From NCBI GenBank assembly GCA_030544235.1, contig CM060463.1:20357690-20421689 (forward strand): a stretch of 64,000 bases of DNA, written 5' to 3'. The position numbers and the translations under genes are program-made. Positions 13,957-25,644 of the stretch are shown in pieces. The number at the start of each line of letters is the position of its first letter. The stretch's first letter is position 1. This DNA is from Lepturacanthus savala. Lineage: Eukaryota; Chordata; Actinopteri; Scombriformes; Trichiuridae. The notes beneath the pieces were generated by a model. The model saw only the letters and a program-made list of their open reading frames with translations. It had not been told where the DNA came from and ran no database searches.

Positions 13957-14296
13957 GGCGTCACAGTGGAACAGGGGTTAGCGCTGTTGCCTCACAGCAA
14001 GGTCACAGGTTCAAGACCTCTTTGGTCTGGGACCTTTCTGTGTGGACATGTTCTCCCCATGTCTGCGTATGTTTTCAACGGGTTCTCCGGCTTCCTCCCA
14101 CAGTCCAAAAACATGCTGAGGTTAATTGGAGACTATAAATTGCCCATAGGTGTGAGTGTGTGTGTACCCCAGATAGATTGGCGACCATCTGCGATGAATT
14201 CCTGCCTTTCGCCTGTAATGCGCTGGGATTGGCTCCAGCAGACCCCTGTGACCCTAATGAAGAATAAGTGTGTATAGAAGATGAAAGAATGAATGG
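13957..14296 (+). mobile_element. tRNA-headed SINE, copy 3
   Basis: 340 bp between perfect 14-bp direct repeats ATAACAAAATAGAG (13943-13956 and 14297-14310). It carries the B-box-like GGTTCAAGACC at 14008-14018. The A-box is degraded (GTGGAACAGGGG). The tail ends in an ATGAAAGAATGAATG-type simple stretch. It shares body with copies at 2395, 11836 and 47315. Confidence 0.85.
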
Positions 14297-14310
14297 ATAA
14301 CAAAATAGAG

Positions 14311-15619
14311 GTATCTCAAAAAATCAAACTGTATTGAAAATTATAAGCCTTAGCCTTATTCTAGTACAAAGTACAGTTATTTGTTTTTGCAAATTAACCA
14401 TTTACTTTATACTTACATATTTATTAACATTGATAGCCCTACTAAAGATTTTCATGTATTTTTTATGATAATTTTTAAATATGTATTTATTGTTCAGTCT
14501 TCACAGAATGGATGGGAAAAATCTTTACAGCCATCAAAAAATGTTTCTTCACTTTTCACTTTTTCACTTTTTCCCTCTCCCTTCCTAAAATCCACCCTAA
14601 ACTAATGAAATAAAGGTGTTCAACAATGTATAGGGAAGGGGAAAAAAACAAAAATGTATATATATATATATTGATGTATTTTATGTATGTAGATGACACA
14701 ATACATCCGAAAGGTTCATATTGAAGTTCTTAAAGTCTTTACTTGTTTTCAGAACAACACGCTTGGATAATATTTGCCTACATGTTGAGGAACATCAACT
14801 TCTAGGTGGATAAATAGGACTACAAATGTTTTATTGTTATTTAGCCATTGTATTGAATCTGGAACAACAGTTATGTAGTGTGGGCAAAATGAAGCAAAAT
14901 GGATAGTTGGAAAAAGTGAGTTGTCCTTTTTGCTCTTCAGATTTGGTCTTGGATTGAAAACAAAAGCTGCTTTGATGAGACTGCACGAATCTGAGATTTC
15001 CTCCAGTGAAGAGGATTCCTGTTGAGGTATCTTGGCAAAGCTACCACTGAATGACCCCCTGCTGTCACATACTCATTTTGTGGACTTCAGGCAGAGATAA
15101 GACTCCCATGTGGACGACTTGCTGTCAATGCCAAGTTACTGAACTCTTGTTTTCACTATATATACTTGTAAAGTTAACAACATGAGGAATCAAAGATAAA
15201 GCTCCAGCAGCTGCTGTAATGGGTTATAAAATAATACCCTCTGACGTATTAAATAGAGAAATATCTGTTATTGAAAAACATGTTTTTGTTTCATACTATT
15301 TGGATGGGGAAATAGTTATTTAATCAGAATGATATTTATTTAAGTAAAGCCAACTTAAATCTCAATCACATCTGTGAGTTATTATTGGACTATTCACGAA
15401 ATATTGAACACTACTTGCTGCTTCACAATCAAATTCCCAATTGACAAAGCATAAAGTAGAGAACCAGGCTGTGTGTTGTTCTCAATTGTGGCCTGTTGTG
15501 GAGCAGGAAAGCATCTGATGAATGATATCAGAATAACACCAGAATGATGTCAGGATGTCGCAGATGGCAGGATTCCAGAAAGTATGGCTTACTTTTCCCC
15601 AGTATTAATTGTGAATACA
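14311..15619. other. no gene recognised
   Basis: AT-rich sequence with a short (TA)n at about 14656. Nothing else stands out. Confidence 0.55.
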
Positions 15620-18590
15620 CTCGTTCATTTTCAGCAGTGTCAGCAGAGCAAGCTGCTGACCTAACTAACTGTAGAGCAAGCTAACTCTCTCCCTTCTTTT
15701 GGAATTGTACCAAGTCATCCACATTGCTTAACAGGAGGTTTGATCCACTGCAGCAGACCCTGTCTCTGGCCTGTGCTGGTAAGTGACACTCTTATAATGT
15801 CATCATGCATTGTTTACACCTACCTTCTGCTGTGGGCTACCGTTTGGGTAGCCCTCACAGGTAAGTCTCTCCCTGTGTTGTTCCCTGCCGCTACAAGCTC
15901 CCTGCAACCCAATACTAGCTCCACTCATCTAAATTCCCTTACGGCCCACAGTTGTTTTTCCCTCCAATTTCACAAAACAAGATCCAGCTGTGACAGCTGC
16001 ATCAACCTCACCCAGAAGATCGCAGAGTTGGAAGGACATATATCCACACTCTATCAGATCTGAGAAGCCGAGTTATTAATGGATACTTACATTTATTCCT
16101 CTCCAAACTGACTCCATCTGCACTCCATTCTCCGGTTCATCTGTCCTGAGTGACATCACTCCAGTAGCCATTGATGCTTCAATTCTTCCAGCACCTGTTG
16201 CCAATGCCGCTACCAAACTTCCGGACACTGGCCCCGAAGATTCCTGGATATGCCAGGGGACCAAGTTCAGGTCCTGATTAGTTCTACTCCATCAGCTTTT
16301 TAGACTTGGTCCAAGGTTGTTGGTTGTGGCAGGGGAGGGAGGCTTTCCCCCCGTGCATTACGCCAAAATATCCAGCTGGAAATTAAGTTTGCACCTCTTG
16401 ATTTCCCCACTGCTAATGAGGAGGCCCAGGATCCCTCTCCTCCACCACTGCCGCAGAGTTCAGCTTGGACCACTGCTTGCTGTCACTTCAGATGGCTCCT
16501 CCAACCAAACCGTTCTCATCCCCTCACTCCCAGATCTGCCAGCCTGCAATTCCTAATCAGCTGTAGAAAGTCTGTCTTCATTAGCAGACCACTTTCCCCT
16601 CTGCAGGACTGAAAAGTTCAACGGAGTCTCCACACATGGCTTTAGTCTCTGTGCATGGCACATAATGTAGTCTTCATCAACAATTTTAACTTATTTTGGA
16701 ATCAACTGTTCTTTTTTAAATCAGATCCAATACACAAGGGACTGACTAGATACACGCCCACCACCCTTAAACACACAGGTTGCTCCCTCTTCCTCTATGG
16801 CATCTTCTCAAAATACCACTGTGCGAGCTACCCCCTTGTCTGCTCATCCAACCTCAACTGTTTCTAACCAATCTCTCCATCCACTCTCTCCATACATCAT
16901 CTCCAGCATGAAAGAAACAACCTGTCCTCTGGACACTATCCCCACTGCCCTCCTGAAGAGTGTCTTGGAAGTCACACGTCCAAGCATTCTCTCCATCATC
17001 AACAGTTCCATCGCTACCGGCACCATCCCAACCGGCTTCAAGCATGCAGTCATTCAGCCACTTCTAAAAAAGCCCAACACCACACACACTATTCAGCAAC
17101 TACAGGCCTATCTCCAAACTACCTTTTCTTTTAAAAGTTCTTGATCCTCAACCAATTATAATACCTACAACACAAGAATACCATGGAAAATTTCCGATCC
17201 AATTTCTAGCCCCACCACAACAAAGAATCCACTTTATTAAAAATCTATAATGATCTACTGCTCTCCATTGACTCCCACTGTGTCATCCTCATCCTTCTTG
17301 ATCTCAACACAGCCTTCAATACAAAAGACCACAACATATTAATAGACTGTCTCCACCATGGCACAGGAATCACTGTCACTGCTCTAAATTGGTTAGAAGC
17401 TAATGATAGAAGCTTTTCCATAAACATTGGCCCACGCTTCAGCTACCCTGTCCTGTGGCATCCCCCAAGGCTAAATCTTAGGTCCCATCCTCATCTTCTC
17501 AATACACATGCTCCCCCTTGGTCAAATTATTCAAAACCATCACATCTCTTTTCACTGCTGCGTCGACAACACCCAGCTCTATCTTCCTCTTAAACCCAAT
17601 AACAAATCCAACATCACAGCATCACAAACTGCATGAATGAAATAAGATGCTTGAAGGCAACACATTTTCTTCAACTCAATGACAGTAAAACAGAAATTAT
17701 TCTTTTGGGCACCCCTGTCAACATAAATTTGATATCAAACAGTCTTGGCAACCTATCCACAATTATCAGACCACATATTAAAAACCTCATTTTTGACTTC
17801 AAACTCAAGTTCGATAAACAGGTAAATTCCGTTGTCAAAACCATTTTTTTCCAACTCTGTACCATCACAAAACTCAAGCCATTCCTCTCATTCAAGAATC
17901 TAGAAACTGTCATCTACGCATTCACAACTACACTATTGCAATTCATTATACACCAGAATCATTCAATCATCACTCACTCTCCCACAAATAGTACAAAATG
18001 CCACAGCCAGACTTCTGACAGAAACCCGGAAAAGAGATCACATCATCCCCAAACTGGCCTCTCTCTTCTGGCTACCCGTCAAGTTCAGAATCCATTTTGA
18101 ACTGCTTCTTCACTTATAAATCCTTGAATGGACTGGCCCCCACTTACCTCACTGTAATTTTAACCACCTACAAAACCATCAGATCCATCAGAACGGCCAA
18201 CCATGGCCTTTTAACAGCAAAACCTCACAATTTTAACCACAGAGGTGACCATGTTTTCTCAGTTGTAGCCCCAGAATAGCATCCAGATATCCATCCGACT
18301 TGCCTCTTCTGTCACCACATTCAAGTCCCAGCTCAAAACATACCTGTAGAGAAAAGCATTCAGACCACCATGACATCACTTATCTGTATTTTTTAGCCCT
18401 GATATCACATATCTGTGTTTTAGCCCTCATTTTGATATACATTTTATTTTATTTTTTTACATGTTTTAAACATTCAAACATTACAAATATTATGTGGGAT
18501 TTTATTTGTACATGTGAAGCACTTTGACCAATTGCAAATTGGTTTTAAATGTGCTCTATAAATAAATTTGATTGATTAATTGATTTTCAC
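15620..18590 (+). mobile_element. L2/CR1-clade LINE, decayed and internally deleted
   Basis: A plus-strand non-LTR retrotransposon relic. The ORF1 part starts near 15740 and includes the Cys-containing coiled-coil start CDSCINLTQKIAELEGHIST (about 15985-16050). An esterase-type C-terminal block (NNFNLFWNQ...FKSDPIH) lies at about 16680-16730. Reverse transcriptase follows from about 16870. The endonuclease domain normally between these parts is absent, so an internal deletion lies near 16790-16870. The 3' end is a TTGATTGATTAATTGATT-like tail at about 18568-18585, typical of L2 elements. The left boundary is approximate. Confidence 0.85.
16860..18280 (+). pseudogene. LINE reverse transcriptase remnant
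   Basis: Fragments in several frames read as an L2-type RT: CPLDTIPTALLKS...FKHAVIQPLLKKPN (about 16925-17080), ILLDLNTAFNTKDHNILID (about 17290-17350), a decayed catalytic box reading CVDNTQL instead of YADDTQL (about 17560-17580), FLQLNDSKTEIILLG (about 17670-17712), then KLKPFLSFKNLETVIYAF (about 17875-17928) and YKSLNGLAPTYLT (about 18112-18150). Both catalytic-box damage and frameshifts make it inactive. Confidence 0.85.
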
Positions 18591-21500
18591 CTCAACCGTG
18601 TCATCTCCTGCACTCATACATGGATTGTCACTGTGTAAGTTAGATAAACACAAGTATGTAGATTTCATACTAAAATAAAATCAATATAGCTATAGTAGGT
18701 TTTCCATAGTTCCTGAAGATGTTGGAATATAAATGTTTTATAGCAGTGGCCGAAATTGTTAGAATAAAGCCATGAGAGCCATGACAAGAAGCAGAAAACA
18801 CATTCAGAACTCATTGTATCATTATATACATATGTGTGTGTCTGTTTAATGTGTATTGCTTTACATTAGAAAATATATGGTCTACTTAGCAATATATTGT
18901 CATGTATTGCTCAATATATTAGATAAAATTTTCAAATATTTTGCAGTTTTTTTTTCATAAGTGAGCACATAGATGTTTGGTGGTTTGGATTCTATCCACA
19001 GCTCTAAAAATAGACCTCAATGATAGAATCACAGATTTCCTGAGCTTTCAGATGCTGCAGGAAACCAATATCTCTGACACTGTTTGGAAAAGTGCCTTGT
19101 TCATTGCGACTGGGCAGAAGAGCTGTTACATGTAAACTCCAGTTCCCAAGACTTGAGAAGGTGGCACAGCTTGTGCTGTGCTTACCACATTCAGCTGTTC
19201 TCTTAAATTGGCCTCAACAAAACTGACACCAGGAACCAACTTGCTTTAAACAGGATGGTATTATCCAACATGTGCATTTAAAGTGCAGGCATTGAATCAT
19301 GCTGCTACAAATAAGATAAACCTATGGAGTTAAAAACAAAGTTAAAGTCTACTGCTGCAGCATACAATAGAGAGTGCTCACAGTAGGTTGTATTACTGCA
19401 TGAGATATGCTCAAACTTGCAGACTGACATCCACCTATAGTGTGCACCATTTTTGATAGATAATCAAGTTATCATTATTATCAATGAAAGTTAAAATCCC
19501 ATCGACTTGCGTATCCAGCAGCAGCACTTTCGTTAGAGTGTAAAGCTCCAGGTCACAGCAATCCTCCTCATAATGCTTTCCAGGACTTTCATTTAAATTC
19601 AATGCTGTTACCCTGTTTAGCTGATACTTCATTCCTCACACTAACACAGGCTACTGTGGGCTGTAGCCAATAACAAAACAAATTGCTAGCTGCAGTGTCT
19701 TACTCCAAGACATGTTCACAGACATTTAGGAAATCCCAACATCATCTAAAAGAACAAAATCTGGCCCTACACTCATTTATAAAGACAAATATAACAGTAA
19801 CATGCCTAGGTTGTTACAGTATACAGAAAAAAGTGCTACGTAAGAAATTTATCATAAGTCCGTCCAAACATGAAAACATCTACTTAAACTTTCACTTTTT
19901 TATAGGAATACATACTTACTATGGGCACTGCAATTCTTATCACAAAGGGGGGTAGAGGAACAACTAAACATGAGACCATTTCTGAACGGCTCAGTATACA
20001 ACAATAAACATGATTGGCAATGCAGATAAAACACAAAAAATAGCAATAACTCGTAAGTAACTAATAAACGCATACTGTGTATGCTTATACTGATACATTT
20101 GTACTCTCTGTATAGAATATGTATATAATGTGTATTTTATTTTATTTTTTTTTTGCCTCTAGATATATTCTATATTTTTTATAAAACTACCTGGATCAAT
20201 AACGTTTCTAATCTAATCTAATCAGAAACGAAATTACACGACAGATTATTGGGCTACAGAAACATGTAATAGTTAAAAGGCTACATACACCACTAACCAG
20301 CTACACTTTCACAAAATTGTATCCAGCTATATACTAGGTGTTACTCATGTTTTTCTTTGACTATCTTTATGTTATACAAATATGTGACACTTATGACACT
20401 GACAATGTAGCTGGGGGGTGGATTCATGATATTGGGCTAGCATTTAGCATGTAGCATGCAAGAACCAATGTCCCTGAGTGTCACTAATGTGCTAGCTAAC
20501 AAGAATAAACATTAACAAGAAGGTGTGGTGATGCAAGCTAGCTTATTTTCCCCTGATTTCAGTCCTTAAAATCATATTTTACCTTTGAAACCAAAAGCAG
20601 GTAAATGTTTGTCCCAGTGAATTTTTTTAATTTATTTATTTTTTTTTTATTCTGAGAAAAACAAAGTGTTAAAGTCCCTGCACTTCAACAACACTAAGAG
20701 GAATGTCTGCCCTTATTTTGCACGCTACCAATACCAACACACGTTTGTTTATGCTGTCTTACCCTTCCACAGGCATCTCTGCTGTGCATCTGCTCAATCA
20801 TACCGCCCCAGGGCTGAGTGAGCAGCATTAACTGTGAATGTATAATGTTTAAAATCGAAAGTCAAATCAAACCATGGATTTGGAGACTCAAGTCACCCCT
20901 AATAGGCTAAACAAGGAGCTATCTCATTTGATGCACAAAAATTGATTTGACAGTGATGGCCTTTTCTGCAACTTGGCACCAACACAGCAACTTTCTGTTT
21001 TGTTATTAAATCATTACATGCATCACATTACAGGTTTTCAGAGTACTTTTTTTTTTTATTAAACATTTACCAGACATACTCTGAACCACCCGGGGAATCT
21101 CTCAGACAAAAAACAATTCACAGATACTGTTGAGCAAATACACAAAATCTTCACATTTCTTTGGACCCTGACAGACATGGCGTTTGTCTTGGCTTGATAA
21201 GTCAGCTTCTTGATTGATTAGCGTTTGCTTCATGTCCAGGCACAGCGCCATGTCTGCGGCTGACGGCGGATTGAAGGATGAAAGCTCAGCCTGAAGCCCT
21301 GTGTGGCCCCACCGCTCCAGAGGCCTCGGTTCTGGCAGCCTCCTCACGCCTTCAACACACCTACATACATCTTTCTTAAGGCCATCTTTTATTACAAGAA
21401 AACGGGGGAGGGAATGCAAAACTTCACAGACAGTAACTGGAGACATTGGAAAGAAACCATTTTGCTGTACATTATCTCTCCCTAATTTGCAGCCTTGGAA

Positions 21501-23049
21501 TGAGGGCCAGTTACCGTGCACCAGCGCCAATAATCATAGCAAGGGATCAAGGGAATGTTTGGATAAGTCCAGATTTTTTACAGCATGATCGTATGAGCCC
21601 TGAGGAAACATGCTCCAGCTGTGAACCACAGGGAAAATAAACAACATTTCAACTTGCATCATAATGTGCATCTATGACCATGGAGTACTGTATATGTACA
21701 GCAGAAATGTGTAGGCTATATAAAAACATAGGCACCTCTTCTCCAGAACAAGCACTTCCTGTAGGTGCCAGATCAATGGGTGTGTGAGCACCCAAAGGGG
21801 AATCATCATGTAACACTTAGCAGCTAAATTTTCCATATAATAAATGAATAATGGAACATTGGAAAATGTAATCCATCCATTCATCATTCCATATGTAGAA
21901 AATTGGGAAGGGCATCTAAGCGCCTGACTGGCTGACTGGTCCCTGCGGTTATTAGACTGTAGCTACTATGTCAGGGAGGAAATCCAAACTGTTGAGAGTA
22001 TTTCAGACTGAAGGCAAACATTGTTAACATCTGAAACTGTAATTGATTAAAATTACAAATTATGTTGTTGATATAAATGTATTACTTTACTTTTACAGCA
22101 AACAAAGTAGTTATAAAACATTATGATCATTTGTAACAGTAGTTACAATGTCTTAAAATAGCCTAGTTAAAACAATTCAATTTGTATGGTAATTTTCACT
22201 CATTGAGAATATCATTCAGTAATGCACCTGCTGATATCCTTGATTATTCATTTCCATGCAAATGGAGCCTCTGTCGTAGCCTGTACTGTACATCTCCTCC
22301 AAACTATTTTATGCACCCCCAACCTTAAAGTTCAAACTATATGGAAAAATATGTGATCATTCACAGCATGAATGGAGTGAGGTCCATTACATGCGTTTGT
22401 GTGTGTAAGAGCTGAGACCACTCACAGGGGAGTTAGTGGGAGTGATAAACATTTATGTAACATCAATAACTGTACAGTGCTGAAGGATGCTACTAGGAGA
22501 AAACACACATGCCAAACCCAGTGCAAAGGGAAACCTACAACCTACATCGGCTGCAGCAACAGTCGCTGGTAAATGTGGTAGCACTAAAAGCAATTAAATC
22601 AAAATTTCAAACATGAAAAAACACAGAGGCAGTGGCTCACTAGCAGTTAGTTGTAGATCTAAATCTGCTAAATAGCTTGTAGCTTGTTTACCCAGCAGTC
22701 TGGAAGAAATGTCAGCATCGAACTTCAGGCTCTGTACTCTAGTGGTGAAAAGCCACGCCAACGTTAACTCCTGATTTGTTTCTTTTTATATCCGTTCTGC
22801 TCATTGACGCCAGCAGTAAATTACCAACGAGCTGCACACCATTTACTGGATCAACTGTTTTCTCTTCCAGCAGCTGCAACTGACCACATATTGTGAATGT
22901 AAATGTTTTTTTTCCTAGCATTAAAACTAAAATAAAACTTAACAAAAGGTGGCGCTGCAACACAGCAGACAGAGGTCTGTGTGTCTACTCATGATAGGTA
23001 GAGTTATTTTTTTTTACGTTTTAAATGATTCATTTTATACATTGCACCT
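18591..23049. other. no gene recognised; one LINE-like tail
   Basis: TCTAATCTAATCTAATC at about 20205-20222 resembles the 3' tail of a LINE/SINE. A 142-codon minus-strand frame lies at 21102-21530 (see findings). About 22735-23010 reads like an old short element but has no second copy here. Confidence 0.5.
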
Positions 23050-23053
23050 TTAA

Positions 23054-23541
23054 AGGGGCACTAATTTTGGCCATTTTCCCAGTTTAATATTTAATTTTGT
23101 GGTCTGTTTTTAAAAATGAACCTTCTTTTATATTAGTCCAAAAGCACCTATTTAGACCTGTAGCAGCAATACAGTCTGCCTTCTCACACACGCACTCTGA
23201 AAAACCGTGCTCCTCCCCCTCCCCTCGCTTCCAAAACGCCCACTCTGTTGTGATTGGGCGAGCTCTGTCAGAAACCTCCCACCCCTCCCACCTGACACCT
23301 GACTTCGGTCAAGAAACAGAAGTCAAGTACAAGTATTCTCGAAAGAGTGGGGTGATAATTTCCAATCCTCTTCTGGCATCACAACACAAGCTAAATCTAA
23401 AATGCTTGTGTTCAGCCAGGTTTCAGAAACACTACATAGAGGGCCAGACCACAACAGAATGAGTGGGTCTTCTTTTATTTCACAGTTTGTCTGTTAGCAG
23501 GAACACCAGAGACCTTATAATATTTGCCTAATAGATCCCCT
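23054..23541. mobile_element. short non-autonomous transposon flanked by TTAA
   Basis: 488 bp bounded by AGGGGCACTA at the left and the inverted TAGATCCCCT at the right, each directly flanked by TTAA (23050-23053 and 23542-23545). TTAA target duplications are known for piggyBac and Kolobok superfamilies. No transposase is encoded. The interior is GC-richer (CTCCCCCTCCCC, TGATTGGGCGAGCTCTG) than the surroundings. Confidence 0.6.
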
Positions 23542-23545
23542 TTAA

Positions 23546-25546
23546 GTATATTTCTCTTTCATTTTCATAGCGTGTTGTCATTGCTCTGGCTGGCGGTGTT
23601 ATGGTTGAGATTTATGTAAAAGCTGTCAGGGACCCCTGGAAACACAGTAATACTGCCTTCCTGTCCCGCACAGTTAGAGCATGGTATCATTTCACAGATT
23701 TGTCATGCCTTGTGCATGAACTTCTTGTCTGCTTTATTTTAAAGCCAGTTCTGGTTAGCCAACAACTATCTAATACCCTTGAATGTGCCTATATAGCACA
23801 TTCATCTCTAAGAGATAGTTTGTGTTCGTCCTTGGAGTCAAACACAGTATTGTCCAGTATTAAGAATCAACTTGATCTTTTTCAGAGAATTCCATCTATT
23901 TAATGAACGCTGTGAACAAACGGTCTATACGATTTATATTTTTTCTGTTGTGCAAATGTGAACCATTATTCATCATTCTTCCATGTGTTCCTGTTTTCTG
24001 TACATCACAGCACTCAAATCCTAAATAGTTGGAAACTCTCATTTGCAAGACTCCTCAAACATATCTGACATAACGAAACACTGCTCCATCCCAGCATGTG
24101 TCCACACATGTAAAGCACTTCCCCATTTTACAAGGCCACCTGCTGGTTAGGATTCCAAAGTACAACATAAAGAATAATGAATAATTCATGGCAATCTGTA
24201 AGGTGTGAAACTTCAGGCTAAGCCAAACAGCAAGACAGGCCGAGTCAAACCATTCAAATCGGCAACAAATCACAGCTGCCATCTTCACTCTTTTGGCTGG
24301 ATGCGATGAATCGGAAGGCAGATACTGGCAACAACTGTGCATACGTAAGCCTTCACTGGAGCCATATGTGCAAAAACAAGATAAGATAAGAGAAGAAAAG
24401 GGGTGAATTATGCCGAAGGGAGATTGCCAAAAATATCTCAACACATTTTTTATGTGTATTTTCAGTAATGCAATGCAACTTTGATTGAGAGGAGGAATTA
24501 TTTTTTTTTACAAAAAACAATAAGTGAAGTTGTCTGACTATTTTTTTTTTTAAGTTTATTAATTCCTGTCTTCTCTAAAAGGCTCTCAATACAGCACATA
24601 AACTACTCAAGGGTGTGAACAGAAGTCACACTAACACTGTTTTGGTACAGCATATTTAATTTATTTTATTTTATTTTTTTTTAGGAAAATATATATTTAA
24701 TTGATTATTGAATGAAATTTATTTGAATGAAAAAGATTGTACTTCCTACAAGTGCAGAGAATAGATACCTACACCTTTGTTACTATGATTCACAAATAGA
24801 TCCTAACTTAAAATCATGATATATAAACTATGTTTATATATGAACTATGTATTATGTGATAACTATGTTGATACTATGAACTATGTGATATATAAACTAT
24901 GTTTATATATGTGACAAATAATGTCACATATATTTGTCACATACATCACTTTCTGGATTAATGATACCACTGTGCTTCTCTGACTTCCCTTTCTCCAGAA
25001 GGGCTGTTTTTTTTTTCCTGTTGTTTCTATTTTGTTTCTCAATAACTTACAACACAGACTTCCTGTGCAGATGTTTTATATTAAAAGACTTTCTGAAACT
25101 CCATGAGTATAATTTATTGGATCAAATAAGGGTCAATAAGAATTTGAGTTTGTAAAGTATTCCTTATCGTAAGTTGTCCAAATCCATTCCTTACACTTTT
25201 GTCCTTTTGTTTTTTATTATGACTACAGACAACACCCCTCAATCTCCTGAGATAGAGTATCGCTCCTAATTGGTCCCATGGACAATGCTACAGCAAAGTT
25301 TGACAGGGCTGCTGTAACCTGCCAAGCTTTGAATGAACAATCACTGCTTGGGGAGTTTTGTAAATTGTTAAAGTACCTAAACTTTCATGTTTTTGATTGA
25401 CTCAGGCCCGTATTTTGACACGTTACAGTGCTATGCATTTGAATTCTACTTATTTCGCCATAAACGTGCAAAGCTACTGCTCGCTACAGGTTGAAACCCA
25501 GCTATTGTGATCGAATTTTGGCATTAGCTGATGGTTGGTTAATGCT

Positions 25547-25549
<3 letters not shown>
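23546..25549. other. no gene recognised
   Basis: AT-rich; includes the 24819 local repeat. Open frames at 23601-23903 and 24055-24444 have no recognisable domain. Confidence 0.5.
24819..24933. repeat. AT-rich local repeat with perfect hairpin
   Basis: TGATATATAAACTATGTTTA followed by TATATG occurs twice about 67 bp apart. The second is followed by a 12-bp perfect inverted repeat, ATATATGTGACA (24905-24916) and TGTCACATATAT (24922-24933), with a 5-nt loop. Confidence 0.8.

Positions 25550-25641
<92 letters not shown>
25550..25641. repeat. (AT)46 microsatellite
   Basis: A perfect 92-bp AT tract, the longest in the window. Confidence 0.97.

Positions 25642-25644
<3 letters not shown>

Noticed and set aside
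16844..17053. Minus-strand frames across the LINE reverse transcriptase
   Set aside because: Antisense shadows of the plus-strand RT remnant.
23601..23903. 100-codon plus-strand frame as a LINE C-terminus
   Set aside because: The resemblance to LINE 3' RT wording was too weak and no adjacent LINE blocks were found.
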